Shown piece by piece: positions 7,974 to 18,369 of a DNA stretch of 32,320 nt. The DNA is from Gammaproteobacteria bacterium. Its GTDB lineage: Bacteria; Pseudomonadota; Gammaproteobacteria; Pseudomonadales; Pseudohongiellaceae. The notes below the pieces were generated by a model that was given only the letters and a program-made list of their open reading frames with translations, was not told the DNA's origin and made no database searches. The stretch covers positions 1 to 32,320 of the forward strand of contig JAPKAI010000026.1 of assembly GCA_028825335.1 (NCBI GenBank), given 5' to 3'. Position 1 is the first letter of the stretch, and each line of letters starts with the position of its first letter. The position numbers and the translations under genes were made by a program.

Positions 7974-9472
7974 AGCTCGCTGCCCTGTGCAAAGAGAAGT
8001 TGCTCAGTTTCGTTAAGTAGATTTGTCAGAGTGGCTGCCGACATATCCAAAAAGTTCTGTGGGTACATACCCATCCAAATCAGACCAATCATCATCGCTC
8101 CGAAATAGAGCATCTCGCGACGGCTCAGGTCGTATAGATGCGTGTCATCGAAATCCAAGTTTCGATACGCGCCATGAAAAACCTTTTGAATAACCCAAAG
8201 TGAATAGACCGACGCGAAGATGAGACCAAAAGCGGCAGCAACGGTAAGCCCAATGCTCGCCTGAAACGCGCCTAATAATACAAGGAATTCACCGACGAAG
8301 TTTCCGAGACCCGGCATACCTAATGCAGCGATCGAAAAAAACAAGGCAACGAAGGATAGTCGTGGCACTTTCGCCCAGAACCCTCCCATATGATCCATAT
8401 CACGCGTATGAATTCGATGTTGTAAGCCACCCGCTAACATGAACAATGCAGCAGCACTTAGACCGTGCGCTAACATTGTCATTACTGCGCCCTGCAATGC
8501 TTGTTCGTTCCAAGCATAGATGCCGAGCATAACGAAACCCATATGACTCACACTAGTATAGGCAATCAGGCGTTTTATATCTGTTTGCGCGAAGGCCACC
8601 TTGGCACAGTAGAGAATACTAATAACCGCCAGCGTCATTGCGACCGGGGCAAACTGCATTGACGCTTCAGGAAAGAGTGGCACGGCAAACCTTATCAGCC
8701 CATAGGCACCGGTCTTTAGTAGCACGCCGGCCAGAAGAACACTACCAGCAGTCGGCGCCTGTGAGTGAGCATCGGGCAGCCAAGAATGAAAAGGGAAACT
8801 CGGCAGCTTAGTACTAAAGGCAACGAAAAATCCGAGCATGACCCACATTTCTATCGCACTACTGGTATTTACCTTCAACAGGTCGAAGTAATCGAAACTG
8901 AACCAGCCAAATTGTATGTAGTGAAAATAGGCTAATACCAGTATCGATATCAGCATCAGCATTCCGGTGACCTGAGTGAAGATAAAGAACTTCATTGCTG
9001 CGTAGTTCTTGTTCTCATGCCCCCAGATCGCGATGATGAAATACATAGGAATCAACATGACTTCCCAGAAGAAGAAGAACAGGAAGAGATCAAGCGCGGT
9101 GAAGACACCGATTACGCCAGCAAGGGTCCAGAGCAGATTAAAATAGAAGAACCCAGTTCTCTCGGTGATCTCATCCCATGCCGAGCCAACTGCAATTATT
9201 CCTAGAAAGGCGGTTAGCAACATCATCAAGACGCTTAGCCCATCAGCAGCCAGATGAAAAGAAATACCGAAGCGCGGTATCCACTGCGCATTCAGCTGAA
9301 CTATCCAGCCAGCTCCCTCGGTATCCGCACCTACGAGAGCCATCATGACTAGGAGATCGATCACTACAGCTGTCAATGCAACTACCCTTGGAAACCTAGA
9401 GTCCAAACCTTCAGACAACCAGGCGAGCACACCACCTAGGAACAATATGCTTATGAGCACTACTAAAATCAT
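7970..9472 (-). CDS. nuoM: NADH-quinone oxidoreductase subunit M
   Basis: Second antiporter-like subunit of the complex I membrane arm. I start it at ATG 9470-9472 (MILVVLISILFLGGVLAWLS), giving 500 residues. A longer frame begins at 9532 but would put a hydrophilic, Arg-rich leader inside nuoL, so it is unlikely. Family blocks seen are FFFWEVMLIPMYFIIAIWG with the key glutamate, KLPSFPFHSWLPDAHSQAPT, and RLIAYTSVSHMGFVMLG. The start overlaps the nuoL stop as ATGA, and the stop overlaps the nuoN start in the same way. Confidence 0.97.
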   Translation of the reverse strand: MILVVLISILFLGGVLAWLSEGLDSRFPRVVALTAVVIDLLVMMALVGADTEGAGWIVQLNAQWIPRFGISFHLAADGLSVLMMLLTAFLGIIAVGSAWDEITERTGFFYFNLLWTLAGVIGVFTALDLFLFFFFWEVMLIPMYFIIAIWGHENKNYAAMKFFIFTQVTGMLMLISILVLAYFHYIQFGWFSFDYFDLLKVNTSSAIEMWVMLGFFVAFSTKLPSFPFHSWLPDAHSQAPTAGSVLLAGVLLKTGAYGLIRFAVPLFPEASMQFAPVAMTLAVISILYCAKVAFAQTDIKRLIAYTSVSHMGFVMLGIYAWNEQALQGAVMTMLAHGLSAAALFMLAGGLQHRIHTRDMDHMGGFWAKVPRLSFVALFFSIAALGMPGLGNFVGEFLVLLGAFQASIGLTVAAAFGLIFASVYSLWVIQKVFHGAYRNLDFDDTHLYDLSRREMLYFGAMMIGLIWMGMYPQNFLDMSAATLTNLLNETEQLLFAQGSEL

Positions 9473-11322
9473 AGCACTACTCCCAGGGTGATCAAGATCA
9501 CCACACCGCCGCCGATGCTCAGCGCATACCAACGTAGCTGCCCAGTTTGCGTACGCGCCATCATAACGTGGACGACCCGAGAAATTTCCACCAGCAATGC
9601 GTATACCGAATCGATTAGATCGTGTTTATTGACCCGGGCTAGGAATACGAATGGCCTCACGAAGAGAAAGTTGTAAAGCGCATCCATCCCCCATCCGCTG
9701 AACCAGAATCCATGCAATCTCTTCGCGAGCGGATTGGCCATGAGCTTTTCTACCGAGAACGTTTTCGACATGAAGAATAGGTAGCTGACTCCAATCCCTA
9801 ATAGCGGAACGATGATCATGATCGCATGCATCAGGCCACTGATATGGTGCTCTTCTGTATGAACCTCACCATGACTAAATACTGCGTCAACGGGAATCTG
9901 TATCCAGCCGCCAAACAACGCGAGCACCATTAAAATTATTAGCGGGGTCGACATGCTAAAACCTGCGACCTCTTTCTCCTCATGATGTCCCTTGCTCTCA
10001 CCGAAGAACACGACGAACACGAGCCTAAAACTGTAGATGCCAGTAAGGAAGGCGCCTAGTACACCGCCTAACCAGAGAATCATGCCAGGCCCCTGAATCT
10101 CCAAAGCAGCAATAAGAATTTCATCCTTACTGAAGTAGCCCGAAGTGAATGGGAAAGCTGCCAAGGCGAGGCTGCCTATCATAAATGAGGCGAAGGCGAT
10201 TGGTAGTTGCTTGCGCTTACCACCCATCTTAAAAATATTGTGCTCATGATGCAGACTGTGAATTACCGTGCCCGCAGCTAGGAATAACAAGGCCTTGAAG
10301 AACGCATGGGTCATCAGATGAAAAACCGAGGCCGACCACGCACCAACACCCAAGCCTAGGAACATATAGCCAATCTGACTGATCGTTGAGTAGGCGAGAA
10401 TTCGTTTGATATCGTGCTGTGTCATAGCGGTAAAGCCAGCCATCAACAAGGTAATCAGGCCGATCCAAGCAACCAGTAGCTGCACGTTCGGTGCTAGCTC
10501 AAACAACACATGAGTACGCGCAATCAAATAAACACCAGCAGTAACCATTGTCGCGGCGTGAATCAACGCGCTGATCGGTGTAGGGCCAGCCATCGCATCT
10601 GGCAACCAAGTCTGTAGTGGCAGTTGCGCTGACTTACCCACCGCACCACCAAGTAGTAATAAAGAAGCTGCAACGGCAAGGCCCGAACCAACGGCCCACT
10701 GAGTCTCGGCAGCGTGCAACATCTCTTGTATGTTAAGCGTGCCCAGTTCAGCGAACAACAGAAACAGACCGATCGCCATCGAGGTGTCACCGACGCGAGT
10801 CGTGATAAACGCCTTTCTTGCCGCATAGCCGTTCTCTGGCTTCTCATACCAGAACCCAATTAATAAATAGCTACACAAGCCCACTCCTTCCCAACCCAGA
10901 TAAAGGAGCAACAGGTTATCAGCTAGAACCAACACAAGCATCGAAGCTACAAAAAGATTCATGTAAGAAAAGAAGCGGCTATAACTAGGATCCTCCAGCA
11001 TGAAACCTGCGGAGTAGAGGTGAATCAGGAATCCCACGCCAGTGATGATCAGCATCATGACCACCGCCAGACCGTCTAGATAAAAACTAAAACCCGGAGT
11101 AAAGTTGCCTACTGCCATCCAGGTCCACATCTCAACAACAAGGTGCGCCTCACCTGAGCCTAGAAACTGAAAGGCGATCATCGCCGCGGTCAGGAATGAC
11201 AGGCCTATAGACCCGGCACCGATAGCACCAACGACTTTCTTCGGCAGATTTCCACTAGTAAGCACCAGGCTGAGAAAGCCTAGCAGAGGAAACGTCGGTA
11301 ATAGCCAAATTAGATCTTGCAC
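9469..11322 (-). CDS. nuoL: NADH-quinone oxidoreductase subunit L
   Basis: Largest antiporter-like subunit, at the far end of the membrane arm, with the long amphipathic lateral helix that runs along M and N. The 617-residue product shows LLYLGWEGVGLCSYLLIGFW with the channel glutamate, SAQLPLQTWLPDAMAGPTP, the ISALIHAATMVTAGVYLIAR loop, and RILAYSTISQIGYMFLGLG. The C-terminal 150 residues contain the lateral-helix region and a last membrane anchor (WYALSIGGGVVILITLGVVL). The start codon is GTG (11320-11322) with AGGA seven bases upstream. It follows nuoK by 15 nt. Confidence 0.97.
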   Translation of the reverse strand: MQDLIWLLPTFPLLGFLSLVLTSGNLPKKVVGAIGAGSIGLSFLTAAMIAFQFLGSGEAHLVVEMWTWMAVGNFTPGFSFYLDGLAVVMMLIITGVGFLIHLYSAGFMLEDPSYSRFFSYMNLFVASMLVLVLADNLLLLYLGWEGVGLCSYLLIGFWYEKPENGYAARKAFITTRVGDTSMAIGLFLLFAELGTLNIQEMLHAAETQWAVGSGLAVAASLLLLGGAVGKSAQLPLQTWLPDAMAGPTPISALIHAATMVTAGVYLIARTHVLFELAPNVQLLVAWIGLITLLMAGFTAMTQHDIKRILAYSTISQIGYMFLGLGVGAWSASVFHLMTHAFFKALLFLAAGTVIHSLHHEHNIFKMGGKRKQLPIAFASFMIGSLALAAFPFTSGYFSKDEILIAALEIQGPGMILWLGGVLGAFLTGIYSFRLVFVVFFGESKGHHEEKEVAGFSMSTPLIILMVLALFGGWIQIPVDAVFSHGEVHTEEHHISGLMHAIMIIVPLLGIGVSYLFFMSKTFSVEKLMANPLAKRLHGFWFSGWGMDALYNFLFVRPFVFLARVNKHDLIDSVYALLVEISRVVHVMMARTQTGQLRWYALSIGGGVVILITLGVVL

Positions 11323-11337
11323 GCTCGCTTCCTGCCC

Positions 11338-11646
11338 CTATCCCTTCATCTGACTTAACACATTAATATCGACCGTGTGATAGCGTCGATACATTTGAAT
11401 AATAAGACCTAGGCCCACAGCCACTTCCGCAGCAGCCAAGGTAAGAATCATGAGAAACATAATCTGACCGTCGGCATGCTCCCAACGCGATGCTGCCACA
11501 ATGAAGGCTAGGCCACTCGCGTTGATCATGATTTCGAGCGACATGAGAACGAACACAATGTTGCGTCGCGTTAATACACCGACTAAACCAAGCACAAATA
11601 ATATGCCGGCCAGTATCAGTCCATGTTCAATTGGGATCGACTCCAT
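11338..11646 (-). CDS. nuoK: NADH-quinone oxidoreductase subunit K
   Basis: Small membrane subunit of complex I, homologous to MrpC/ND4L, close to the quinone-linked channel. The 102-residue product has three membrane segments with the two conserved intramembrane glutamates, in [17 protein letters not shown] and [20 protein letters not shown]. Length matches the family (about 100). ATG start at 11644-11646. The 76-nt gap before it, after nuoJ, is the longest spacing within the operon. Confidence 0.97.
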   Translation of the reverse strand: MESIPIEHGLILAGILFVLGLVGVLTRRNIVFVLMSLEIMINASGLAFIVAASRWEHADGQIMFLMILTLAAAEVAVGLGLIIQMYRRYHTVDINVLSQMKG

Positions 11647-11722
11647 CGTCTATCTCTGCTCACTCGATTGAATTGCTTGTATGTGTGGCTTTAGCATTTC
11701 GTTCTCTTTCACTTTTTCCTGC

Positions 11723-12205
11723 TCATTTTTTTGCTAAGTGGTAAGCGGCAACTAGGCCTGCAAGTAGCAATATAGAAGCCAATTCGACCGCCAACACATA
11801 GGGACCAAACAGCAATGCACTTACTTCCATAACATCGACTGTCGTCAACGCCAGCTCATGATCGTATTGCGTAATTACTGTAAGCAATTGCGCGAGTAAC
11901 ACCGAAGCTAATATTGAAGGCACGATCCATATCTTCGGCCCCATCCAGCTGCGCTCCTGATCGATACTGTGCTGCCCCATATTCAGCATCATAATCACAA
12001 ACAGAAATAACACCATGATCGCACCGGCGTAGACGATAGCCTCCAACACGGCAGCAAACGGTGCGCCCAGCACATAGAAGCAAACGGCTACGGCCAACAG
12101 CGATAGAATTAGATAGATAAGCGCGTGCACAATATTCGTCTGCAGGATGACCGCTACCGTCGAAATGACAGCTACAGCACCGGCTATGTAGAAGAGCAGA
12201 ATCAC
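11723..12205 (-). CDS. nuoJ: NADH-quinone oxidoreductase subunit J
   Basis: Membrane subunit of complex I (ND6 homologue) whose third helix bears a pi-bulge involved in coupling. The 160-residue product has five membrane segments, including [40 protein letters not shown] (the conserved [20 protein letters not shown] block) and a C-terminal [20 protein letters not shown]. The start is GTG (12203-12205), overlapping the nuoI TGA as GTGA, with AAGGAG nine bases upstream inside nuoI. Confidence 0.96.
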   Translation of the reverse strand: MILLFYIAGAVAVISTVAVILQTNIVHALIYLILSLLAVAVCFYVLGAPFAAVLEAIVYAGAIMVLFLFVIMMLNMGQHSIDQERSWMGPKIWIVPSILASVLLAQLLTVITQYDHELALTTVDVMEVSALLFGPYVLAVELASILLLAGLVAAYHLAKK

Positions 12206-12741
12206 GGCAATAAACTCCTTACATTAACTGGTACGGCTTCATTGATCGCCTCACCCTTGTCTTTGCCACCGATTTTCTTACCCGCGACACGATAGAAATT
12301 GTAATCGTGGTATTTCCCGGTGCCGTCGATCAATAAGTCTTCCTTCTCCCACACCATGTCCTGTCGCTTGTACTCCGCCATCTCGAAATCCGGCGTAAGC
12401 TGAATGGCGTTCGTTGGGCATGCTTCTTCGCAGAAACCGCACATAATGCATCTAGAAAAATTAATGCGAAAAAATTCTGGATACCAACGTCCTTCCTCAT
12501 CCTCGGTTTTCTGTAGAGCGATGCAGTCCACTGGACAAGCTACCGCGCAGAGGTTGCAGGCTACACAACGTTCTTCTCCGTCTGGATCGCGACTAAGGAT
12601 GATACGACCGCGCCAGCGCGGAAACATATACGGCTGCTCATCGGGATACTGGACTGTGTCTGCTTTTACCCACAGATGCGAGAACACCCGCCAGAGGGTA
12701 ACCACCTGACTCGTCAGTGTGTCCTTAATCAAGGTGAGCAT
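12202..12741 (-). CDS. nuoI: NADH-quinone oxidoreductase subunit I, 2x[4Fe-4S]
   Basis: Ferredoxin-like subunit that carries clusters N6a and N6b and passes electrons toward NuoB. From ATG 12739-12741 the product is 179 residues. Cluster ligands are Cys59, 62, 65, 69 ([15 protein letters not shown]) and Cys98, 101, 104, 108 ([12 protein letters not shown]), the classic double CxxCxxCxxxCP pattern. A TTG 12 nt upstream is in frame, but GGAG lies six bases before the ATG, so I prefer the ATG. Starts 24 nt after nuoH. Confidence 0.96.
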   Translation of the reverse strand: MLTLIKDTLTSQVVTLWRVFSHLWVKADTVQYPDEQPYMFPRWRGRIILSRDPDGEERCVACNLCAVACPVDCIALQKTEDEEGRWYPEFFRINFSRCIMCGFCEEACPTNAIQLTPDFEMAEYKRQDMVWEKEDLLIDGTGKYHDYNFYRVAGKKIGGKDKGEAINEAVPVNVRSLLP

Positions 12742-12765
12742 GTCTTTCTCCAAATATCCGTAACA

Positions 12766-13725
12766 TTAGGATGTACTCAAAATAATTGCGCCAGTAATCA
12801 GTAGGTTTAACAGTGAAACTGGCAATAGAAATAACCAGCCATAGCTCATCAGTTGGTCATAGCGCGGACGTGGAATAGCGGCGCGCAACAAAATAAAGAA
12901 GGCAATAAATGCAAACGCCTTCAATGAAAACCAAACTATAGGCGGCAAGAACGCAGGCCCTAACCATCCACCGAAGAACAGCACTGTAATTAATGAAGCT
13001 ATCAATACCAAGCCTAGATATTCCCCTACGAAAAACATGCCAAACTTCATACCTGAATATTCAGTGTGGTAACCCGCGCAGATTTCCTGCTCTGCCTCAG
13101 GTATGTCGAACGGTAGTCGGTGACTCTCTGCAACGCCCGCGATCAAAAAGATCACGAAACCAATGAATTGCGGAATGACATACCAACCGTTCTCTTCTTG
13201 GGCCAGCACTATCTCGCGCAGATTAAATGTGCCGGAAAGCGCGACAACACCAAGAATGGAGATGCCCATGAAGACTTCGTAGCTAATCATCTGTGCCGCT
13301 GCGCGCAATGCGCCTAGCAAAGCATATTTATTGTCGGAGGAAAGACCGGCCAACATGACGCTATACGCCCCAAGCGATGCCATTGCCAGAACGAAGAGCA
13401 CACCTATATTCGAGTCGACAACTCCAACACCAGGAGCAAACGGGACGACACTGAAGCTCATCAAGATCACCGTCATGATGATGGCGGGCGCCAGTACGAA
13501 ACTAAACTTATCCGCGAAAGGAGGAACCCAATCCTCCTTGGTGAAAATCTTAATCATATCGGCGACGACCTGCAGCAGGCCGAAAGGACCTACGCGATTT
13601 GGCCCTAGCCGTTCCTGCCAGAAACTTAACAACCGGCGCTCTACCCAGATCAGCATAGCCGCGACGAGAATAACTGTCGCCAAAATTACACCTATGCTTA
13701 AACCGGAGCCCACTTCGAATGTCAT
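12766..13725 (-). CDS. nuoH: NADH-quinone oxidoreductase subunit H
   Basis: Membrane subunit (ND1 homologue) that forms much of the quinone-binding cavity and joins the peripheral and membrane arms. The 319-residue product has eight membrane segments and the conserved [20 protein letters not shown] start, the acidic loop [20 protein letters not shown], and the [20 protein letters not shown] block. Its ATG (13723-13725) overlaps the nuoG TGA as ATGA, with GAGG upstream. Length agrees with the E. coli subunit (about 325). Confidence 0.97.
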   Translation of the reverse strand: MTFEVGSGLSIGVILATVILVAAMLIWVERRLLSFWQERLGPNRVGPFGLLQVVADMIKIFTKEDWVPPFADKFSFVLAPAIIMTVILMSFSVVPFAPGVGVVDSNIGVLFVLAMASLGAYSVMLAGLSSDNKYALLGALRAAAQMISYEVFMGISILGVVALSGTFNLREIVLAQEENGWYVIPQFIGFVIFLIAGVAESHRLPFDIPEAEQEICAGYHTEYSGMKFGMFFVGEYLGLVLIASLITVLFFGGWLGPAFLPPIVWFSLKAFAFIAFFILLRAAIPRPRYDQLMSYGWLFLLPVSLLNLLITGAIILSTS

Positions 13726-16454
13726 GAGCTTATTTCCTCTTCGTGGAAATCGCTAACAATCAGGCTCCCAATGCCGCGACTCGTTGTCTGTATCGCGCTC
13801 TTCTCTACCTCGATCAAACCAGAAAAATCGGCAGGGCTGATATTGCGATCACCGCAATACAACAGGGCAGTGCCAGCTTTGATGCCGGTACGAATACAGA
13901 TCACTGCTGGGGAGCCCAATGGACTGATTGTCGCCACGTCACCCTGATTCAAACCCCTCTTTTTCGCATCCACCGGAGACAGACCAATGTAAGCATCTGT
14001 CATTCGCGCCTGAATAGGCTTGGAGCGGGCACTTAATTCGTCGCTACCAAATATTTGATAGGAAAAAACCACGCGCAACTGCTTGGCAGACGGCTCTATC
14101 AATTCTTCTGCGGCTTCGAAATAACTACCGCTGGAATCTTTTCTCTCTATCAACAGACAGCCTACGTGCCCCTGCTTCAGCTCGCCGTTTACCTCGTCCT
14201 GAAACTTACTAATGGATTGATTCGAATTCCACTTTGGCGCCCACGAAGACGCGAGGACACTCGCATCTTTCTGCGCGGGTATACCTTCCATTGAGAAAGA
14301 CATAACGGAGTCTTTGTCTTCCATCTGTTTTGGCTCGTGTACATTTATGTTTGCGATCATCGCGGTGCGGCCACTGTATCTATGGGATTGTCGTGGCACC
14401 TTCATACCTGCTACAAACGGATTTTCTCCCGGCAATACTTCGCGTAGTCGTTCGAAGCCTAGGGCTTCGTTACAACAGCGTTCGACCAGGTCGTCGACAT
14501 GCTCAGCATCACATATCCAGCGCCAAGAAGGTTGCGCCTGCTTCTGGCACTGATGAACTTGAAAACTAAGCTGCGCCCTGCCCTCATAATTAATATAAGT
14601 AGCCTCGTGTTCCGAGAACGCCGTGGCGGGCAGGATCACATCGGCATTGGCTGTTGTTGCCGTAGGCAATTGATCCAGAACCAAGACTTTTTCAGCTTTA
14701 GTAAGCGCGGCGTCAACCGCCGCCTTCGCTGCTCGGCGATAGAGGTCGTTCTCCAGCACGATGACGCGTTTGGCTTCGCCGCTTTGTAATTTTTCCAGTG
14801 CAGCACCTAGTCGATTTTCTGCGCCGGCCATTAAGGCCATCCCTACACTATTAACTTCAGGCACTAACAGGCAAAGGTCTATCGCAGACTTGTCACTATC
14901 ATCACGCAGAGCTCTAGCGATGTTTGCGGCAGCCTTGATCATGTCGCTGCCATTGCTGTTGCCAGCGATGATCAGCGGCCGCTTCGCGGCCTTCAGTTGC
15001 ATTGCGATCTTCTCTATTAATTGGCTATGTTCTGTGGAAGCAGCGGCGTTAGGGGCCGATGCTGATATTTTTTCCGCAATTTGATGGCCCATCGAAACCA
15101 CTGCCGAAAGTGATTCGATAATTCTATCGGAAGCCACGTCGTCAAGCCTGCTTATTGCCGGACTCAGAATGCTCAGTGGACTACGCTCATGTTGAGCGAG
15201 TTCGCGCACTGCGGCGTCCTGCCACTGAGGTATTCTGCTTTCGTCTGCGAGATCCTTGGCTTTGTTACGTACCGACTGGCGTAGTGCCAGCGCGATGCGC
15301 GGTGCCACATTGGTTACGTCTTCTCCGAGAATCAACACCGCGTCGGCTGCTTCAATCTCACGCACGCTAGGGGTATGGAATGCCGTGTCGCTCGCTAGAT
15401 CCAGTATCACCTGCATCGATTCATGTTCGACGTCGGAATAACCCGCGTAGAAATTTTCTTCGCCCACCATAACCCGCAGTGCGAAATTCGATTCGTTGCT
15501 AGCCCGCGGAGAACCGATACCTATGGTTCCCTCTGCTTTGAATTCTTTAATGAGCGCCTTAACCTGATCATCTGCCAACAACTCGCCCGTGTTATCTATG
15601 CGCTGTACTGGCTCTAACAAGCGGTCTCTGTTGTTTACAAAATCGAAACCAAAACGGCCCCTGTCGCAAAGGAAATAGCCATTTACTTCGCTGTTGTAGC
15701 GATTGACGATTCTGCGCAGGCTTCCGTAGCGTTCACCTGGCGAGGTGTTACAACCTACCGAACAACCGACACACACTGAGGGAGCAGTCTGTAGATCCCA
15801 CTTGCGGCTGTAATTCTCACTAAACGCCTTGTCGGTGAAGACACCCGTTGGGCAAACCTCGACCAGATTGCCGCTGAACTCACTCTCAAGCACACCCTCT
15901 TCGTGCCTACCAAAATAAACATGATGGTGAGAAGCCTGCGCCGATAGATCGGTGCCGCCAGCGTAGTCGCCGTAAAAGCGGACACAGCGATAACAGGTGA
16001 TGCAGCGATTCATCTCGTGATTGATGAACGGGCCTAGGTATTGATTGTGGTGTGTTCTCTTCTTCTTGTCGTAGCGACGGTAGTTGTGACCCGACATCTG
16101 CGTCATATCTTGAAGATGACACTCGCCTCCTTCTTCGCAGACAGGGCAATCATGCGGGTGACTGATCATGAGACTCTCGACGACATCGGATCTGAAAGAT
16201 TTAGCGCCTTCGTCCTCGATAGAAATAATTGCGCCATCGGTGGCAGGTGTCATGCATGCCATCACTAACATGCCTTCCTTGTCATCCGCATCGCGATATT
16301 GAATAACAGCACATTGACGACAGGCACCGACAGAACCCATGCTGGGATGCCAGCAAAAATAAGGCAAGTCTAGACCCAGCGACAGGCACTCCTGCAACAG
16401 ATTGTTACCGGGGTTTACCTCGTGCTCCACCCCATCAATAACAATTTTCGCCAT
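13722..16454 (-). CDS. nuoG: NADH-quinone oxidoreductase subunit G
   Basis: Large Fe-S subunit of the peripheral arm with a C-terminal molybdopterin-oxidoreductase-like domain that binds no cofactor in known enzymes. The 910-residue product has ligands for [2Fe-2S] N1b (Cys34, 45, 48, 67), for N5 (His99, Cys103, 106, 112), for N4 (Cys151, 154, 157, 201) and for the off-pathway cluster N7 (Cys228, 231, 235, 263, in [13 protein letters not shown] and FLCDRG). The presence of N7 ligands and the length match the E. coli type. ATG start with GGAG six bases upstream; 37 nt after nuoF. Confidence 0.97.
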   Translation of the reverse strand: MAKIVIDGVEHEVNPGNNLLQECLSLGLDLPYFCWHPSMGSVGACRQCAVIQYRDADDKEGMLVMACMTPATDGAIISIEDEGAKSFRSDVVESLMISHPHDCPVCEEGGECHLQDMTQMSGHNYRRYDKKKRTHHNQYLGPFINHEMNRCITCYRCVRFYGDYAGGTDLSAQASHHHVYFGRHEEGVLESEFSGNLVEVCPTGVFTDKAFSENYSRKWDLQTAPSVCVGCSVGCNTSPGERYGSLRRIVNRYNSEVNGYFLCDRGRFGFDFVNNRDRLLEPVQRIDNTGELLADDQVKALIKEFKAEGTIGIGSPRASNESNFALRVMVGEENFYAGYSDVEHESMQVILDLASDTAFHTPSVREIEAADAVLILGEDVTNVAPRIALALRQSVRNKAKDLADESRIPQWQDAAVRELAQHERSPLSILSPAISRLDDVASDRIIESLSAVVSMGHQIAEKISASAPNAAASTEHSQLIEKIAMQLKAAKRPLIIAGNSNGSDMIKAAANIARALRDDSDKSAIDLCLLVPEVNSVGMALMAGAENRLGAALEKLQSGEAKRVIVLENDLYRRAAKAAVDAALTKAEKVLVLDQLPTATTANADVILPATAFSEHEATYINYEGRAQLSFQVHQCQKQAQPSWRWICDAEHVDDLVERCCNEALGFERLREVLPGENPFVAGMKVPRQSHRYSGRTAMIANINVHEPKQMEDKDSVMSFSMEGIPAQKDASVLASSWAPKWNSNQSISKFQDEVNGELKQGHVGCLLIERKDSSGSYFEAAEELIEPSAKQLRVVFSYQIFGSDELSARSKPIQARMTDAYIGLSPVDAKKRGLNQGDVATISPLGSPAVICIRTGIKAGTALLYCGDRNISPADFSGLIEVEKSAIQTTSRGIGSLIVSDFHEEEISS

Positions 16455-16491
16455 CAGTTACTCCAAGCATAGCTAGACAACACTGAAATTA

Positions 16492-17772
16492 TCAGTGCTT
16501 ATAGCTACAGCGCTTCTGTGTGATATGTTTTTCGAAATCTTCTTTAAAGTATTTTAATCCACTACCCAATGGCGCAGTGGCGCCAGGCGCTAATGCACAA
16601 AATGTTCTACCCGGCCCCAGATAAGTGACGTGATCATGTAGAATCTGCAAGTCCTTTTCGCTGCCCTCTCCATTCTCGAAATCACGGAAGATCTGATCGA
16701 CCCAAGGTAAGCCATCGCGACACGGTGTGCAGAATCCACAGGACTCGTGCGCAAAGAACTTCATAAGATTTCCCACCATCCCTACGGGGCAAGTTTTATC
16801 ATCTAGTACAATCATTGTGCCAGTAGCTAGCCTACTACCTACTTTCGCGATCTCGTCGTAGTCTAGTGTTATGTCCAAATGTTCCGGAAGCATGAAATCG
16901 GTTGAACCACCACCGGGAAGAAAGCCTTTAAGCTCTAGGCCATCCTGCATTCCGCCGGCATAGCCTTCTAACAATTCTCTTATAGGCAAACCAAGTGGCA
17001 ATTCCCAGCAGCCTGGCGTCTTCACCTTGCCGCTAACACCGAATAGCTTGGTGCCGTGATCGTTACCCTTTGTCAATCCGTGATACCAGTCATTACCGTA
17101 GGTCAAAATTCCGGGCAAGTTACATATGGTTTCTACGTTGTTGACGATAGTTGGCTTTCCCCAAAGTCCACTTACCTGCGGAAATGGTGGCTTGGCACGA
17201 GGGTTAGCTCGCTTACCCTCTAAGGCATTCAGCAAGGCCGTTTCTTCGCCGCAGATATATCGGCCAGCACTCGTGTGCATAATGATATCGAGATCGAAAC
17301 CGGTGCCGAGGATGTTCTTACCGATATAGCCTTTCTCGTACGCCTCTTTAATCGCCTTGCGCAGAGCCTGATCAGAAACCGTGTATTCGCCGCGTAAGAA
17401 AATATAGGCCTTACTGGCCTGAATCGTGTAGGCGGCGATAATCATGCCTTCTAGCATTAGGTGTGGGTCGCCCTCCATCAGCAGCCTGTCTTTAAAAGTA
17501 CCCGGCTCCATCTCGTCAGCATTGACAACCAAATATTTCTGCTTGGGAGAGTTATCTCCTCGAGGCACAAAACTCCATTTCAAACCGGTTGGAAAGCCTG
17601 CGCCGCCTCTACCTTTTAGCCCAGAGCCTTTTACCAACTCTAGTACATCTTCTGGGCTCAAGCCTTTCGCGATAGCATGCACACTCTGATAGCCATCGTT
17701 CGCCTCATAGGCGGCGATGTCCAGCGGCGGGCGAGACATATCAATATTCTTTGTTAATGGGTTTGCTACCAC
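16492..17772 (-). CDS. nuoF: NADH-quinone oxidoreductase subunit F, NADH/FMN-binding
   Basis: Holds the NADH site, FMN and cluster N3, where electrons enter complex I. The 426-residue product has the glycine-rich GRGGAGFPTGLKWSFVP near residues 53-70, the FMN-binding GAGRYICGEETALLNALEG-like segment (here SAGRYICGEETALLNALEG), and N3 ligands in SCGFCTPCRDG near residues 340-350 with a fourth Cys in RTFCALAPGA. The start is GTG (17770-17772); an ATG 12 codons in (MSRPPLDIAAYEAND) is an alternative. It follows nuoE by 18 nt. Confidence 0.96.
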   Translation of the reverse strand: MVANPLTKNIDMSRPPLDIAAYEANDGYQSVHAIAKGLSPEDVLELVKGSGLKGRGGAGFPTGLKWSFVPRGDNSPKQKYLVVNADEMEPGTFKDRLLMEGDPHLMLEGMIIAAYTIQASKAYIFLRGEYTVSDQALRKAIKEAYEKGYIGKNILGTGFDLDIIMHTSAGRYICGEETALLNALEGKRANPRAKPPFPQVSGLWGKPTIVNNVETICNLPGILTYGNDWYHGLTKGNDHGTKLFGVSGKVKTPGCWELPLGLPIRELLEGYAGGMQDGLELKGFLPGGGSTDFMLPEHLDITLDYDEIAKVGSRLATGTMIVLDDKTCPVGMVGNLMKFFAHESCGFCTPCRDGLPWVDQIFRDFENGEGSEKDLQILHDHVTYLGPGRTFCALAPGATAPLGSGLKYFKEDFEKHITQKRCSYKH

Positions 17773-17790
17773 GTAAGTATCCGTTTAATC

Positions 17791-18303
17791 CTATTTGTTC
17801 TTATAGTCTGCGATGATTGAATCAATCTTTTCGGGTGTCAGGTTTCTATGTAGATCCGGGCCCACCATCATTACCGGCGCCCTGTCGCAGTCTCCTAAAC
17901 AGGGAACTGGAATCAGCGTAAAGTCGCCGTCTTGCGTTGTCTCCCCGTAGTCGATAGCAAGCTGCTCCTTGATATGGCCCTTAATGCTTTCGCAGCCCAT
18001 GATCCAACAACTTACGCTGTCGCAGAATAAAATAACGTTCTTGCCCACTTTCTGGCGATATACCAAGTTAAAGAACGTCGCCACTCCTTCCAAGTCAGCG
18101 GCGGGAATATCCAAGTACTTTGCAATACCAAGAAGACTCTCGTCAGAAACCCAGCCCTGGTGTTTTTGCACAATTTTCAGCGCTTCCAGCCCGACCGCTC
18201 TCTTGTCGGGATACAAAGTCATCTCGTGTTCGATCTCCGCGATTTCCTGAACGGACAACTTACGAGCTTTATTCGCTGTGCTTGCTATTACTTGCTGACT
18301 CAT
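17791..18303 (-). CDS. nuoE: NADH-quinone oxidoreductase subunit E, [2Fe-2S]
   Basis: Thioredoxin-fold subunit carrying cluster N1a, partner of NuoF in the NADH dehydrogenase module. The 170-residue product has ligands Cys94 and Cys99 (FCDSVSCWIMG) and Cys135 and Cys139 (VPCLGDCDRAP), the Cx4C and Cx3C pattern of the family. The N-terminal helical half contains the usual ALKIVQKHQGWVSDESLLGI. ATG start after a purine-rich leader (AGAGA on the minus strand); 56 nt after the first nuoCD stop. Confidence 0.96.
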   Translation of the reverse strand: MSQQVIASTANKARKLSVQEIAEIEHEMTLYPDKRAVGLEALKIVQKHQGWVSDESLLGIAKYLDIPAADLEGVATFFNLVYRQKVGKNVILFCDSVSCWIMGCESIKGHIKEQLAIDYGETTQDGDFTLIPVPCLGDCDRAPVMMVGPDLHRNLTPEKIDSIIADYKNK

Positions 18304-18345
18304 TTGTCTCTTTGCTTCTCTCTTTTTTTCTGCGCACTAACTATT

Positions 18346-18369
18346 TTCTATCTGTCTTTCTATCTGTCT
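18346..18369 (-). repeat. Exact 12-bp tandem duplication across the nuoCD stop
   Basis: On the minus strand AGACAGATAGAA occurs twice in direct succession (plus-strand units 18346-18357 and 18358-18369). Because the unit is 12 bases, the duplication is in frame: the nuoCD protein ends at TAG 18360-18362 and a second TAG at 18348-18350 follows four codons later. The structure is that of a recent slippage or duplication event; it leaves the protein intact. Confidence 0.8.

Noticed and set aside
9473..9532. Longer N-terminus for nuoM (start at 9532)
   Set aside because: Would add a hydrophilic Arg-rich leader inside nuoL; the ATG overlapping the nuoL stop fits the family and operon style.
12404..12709. 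101-codon plus-strand frame opposite nuoI
   Set aside because: Antisense shadow of a clear Fe-S subunit; no independent evidence.
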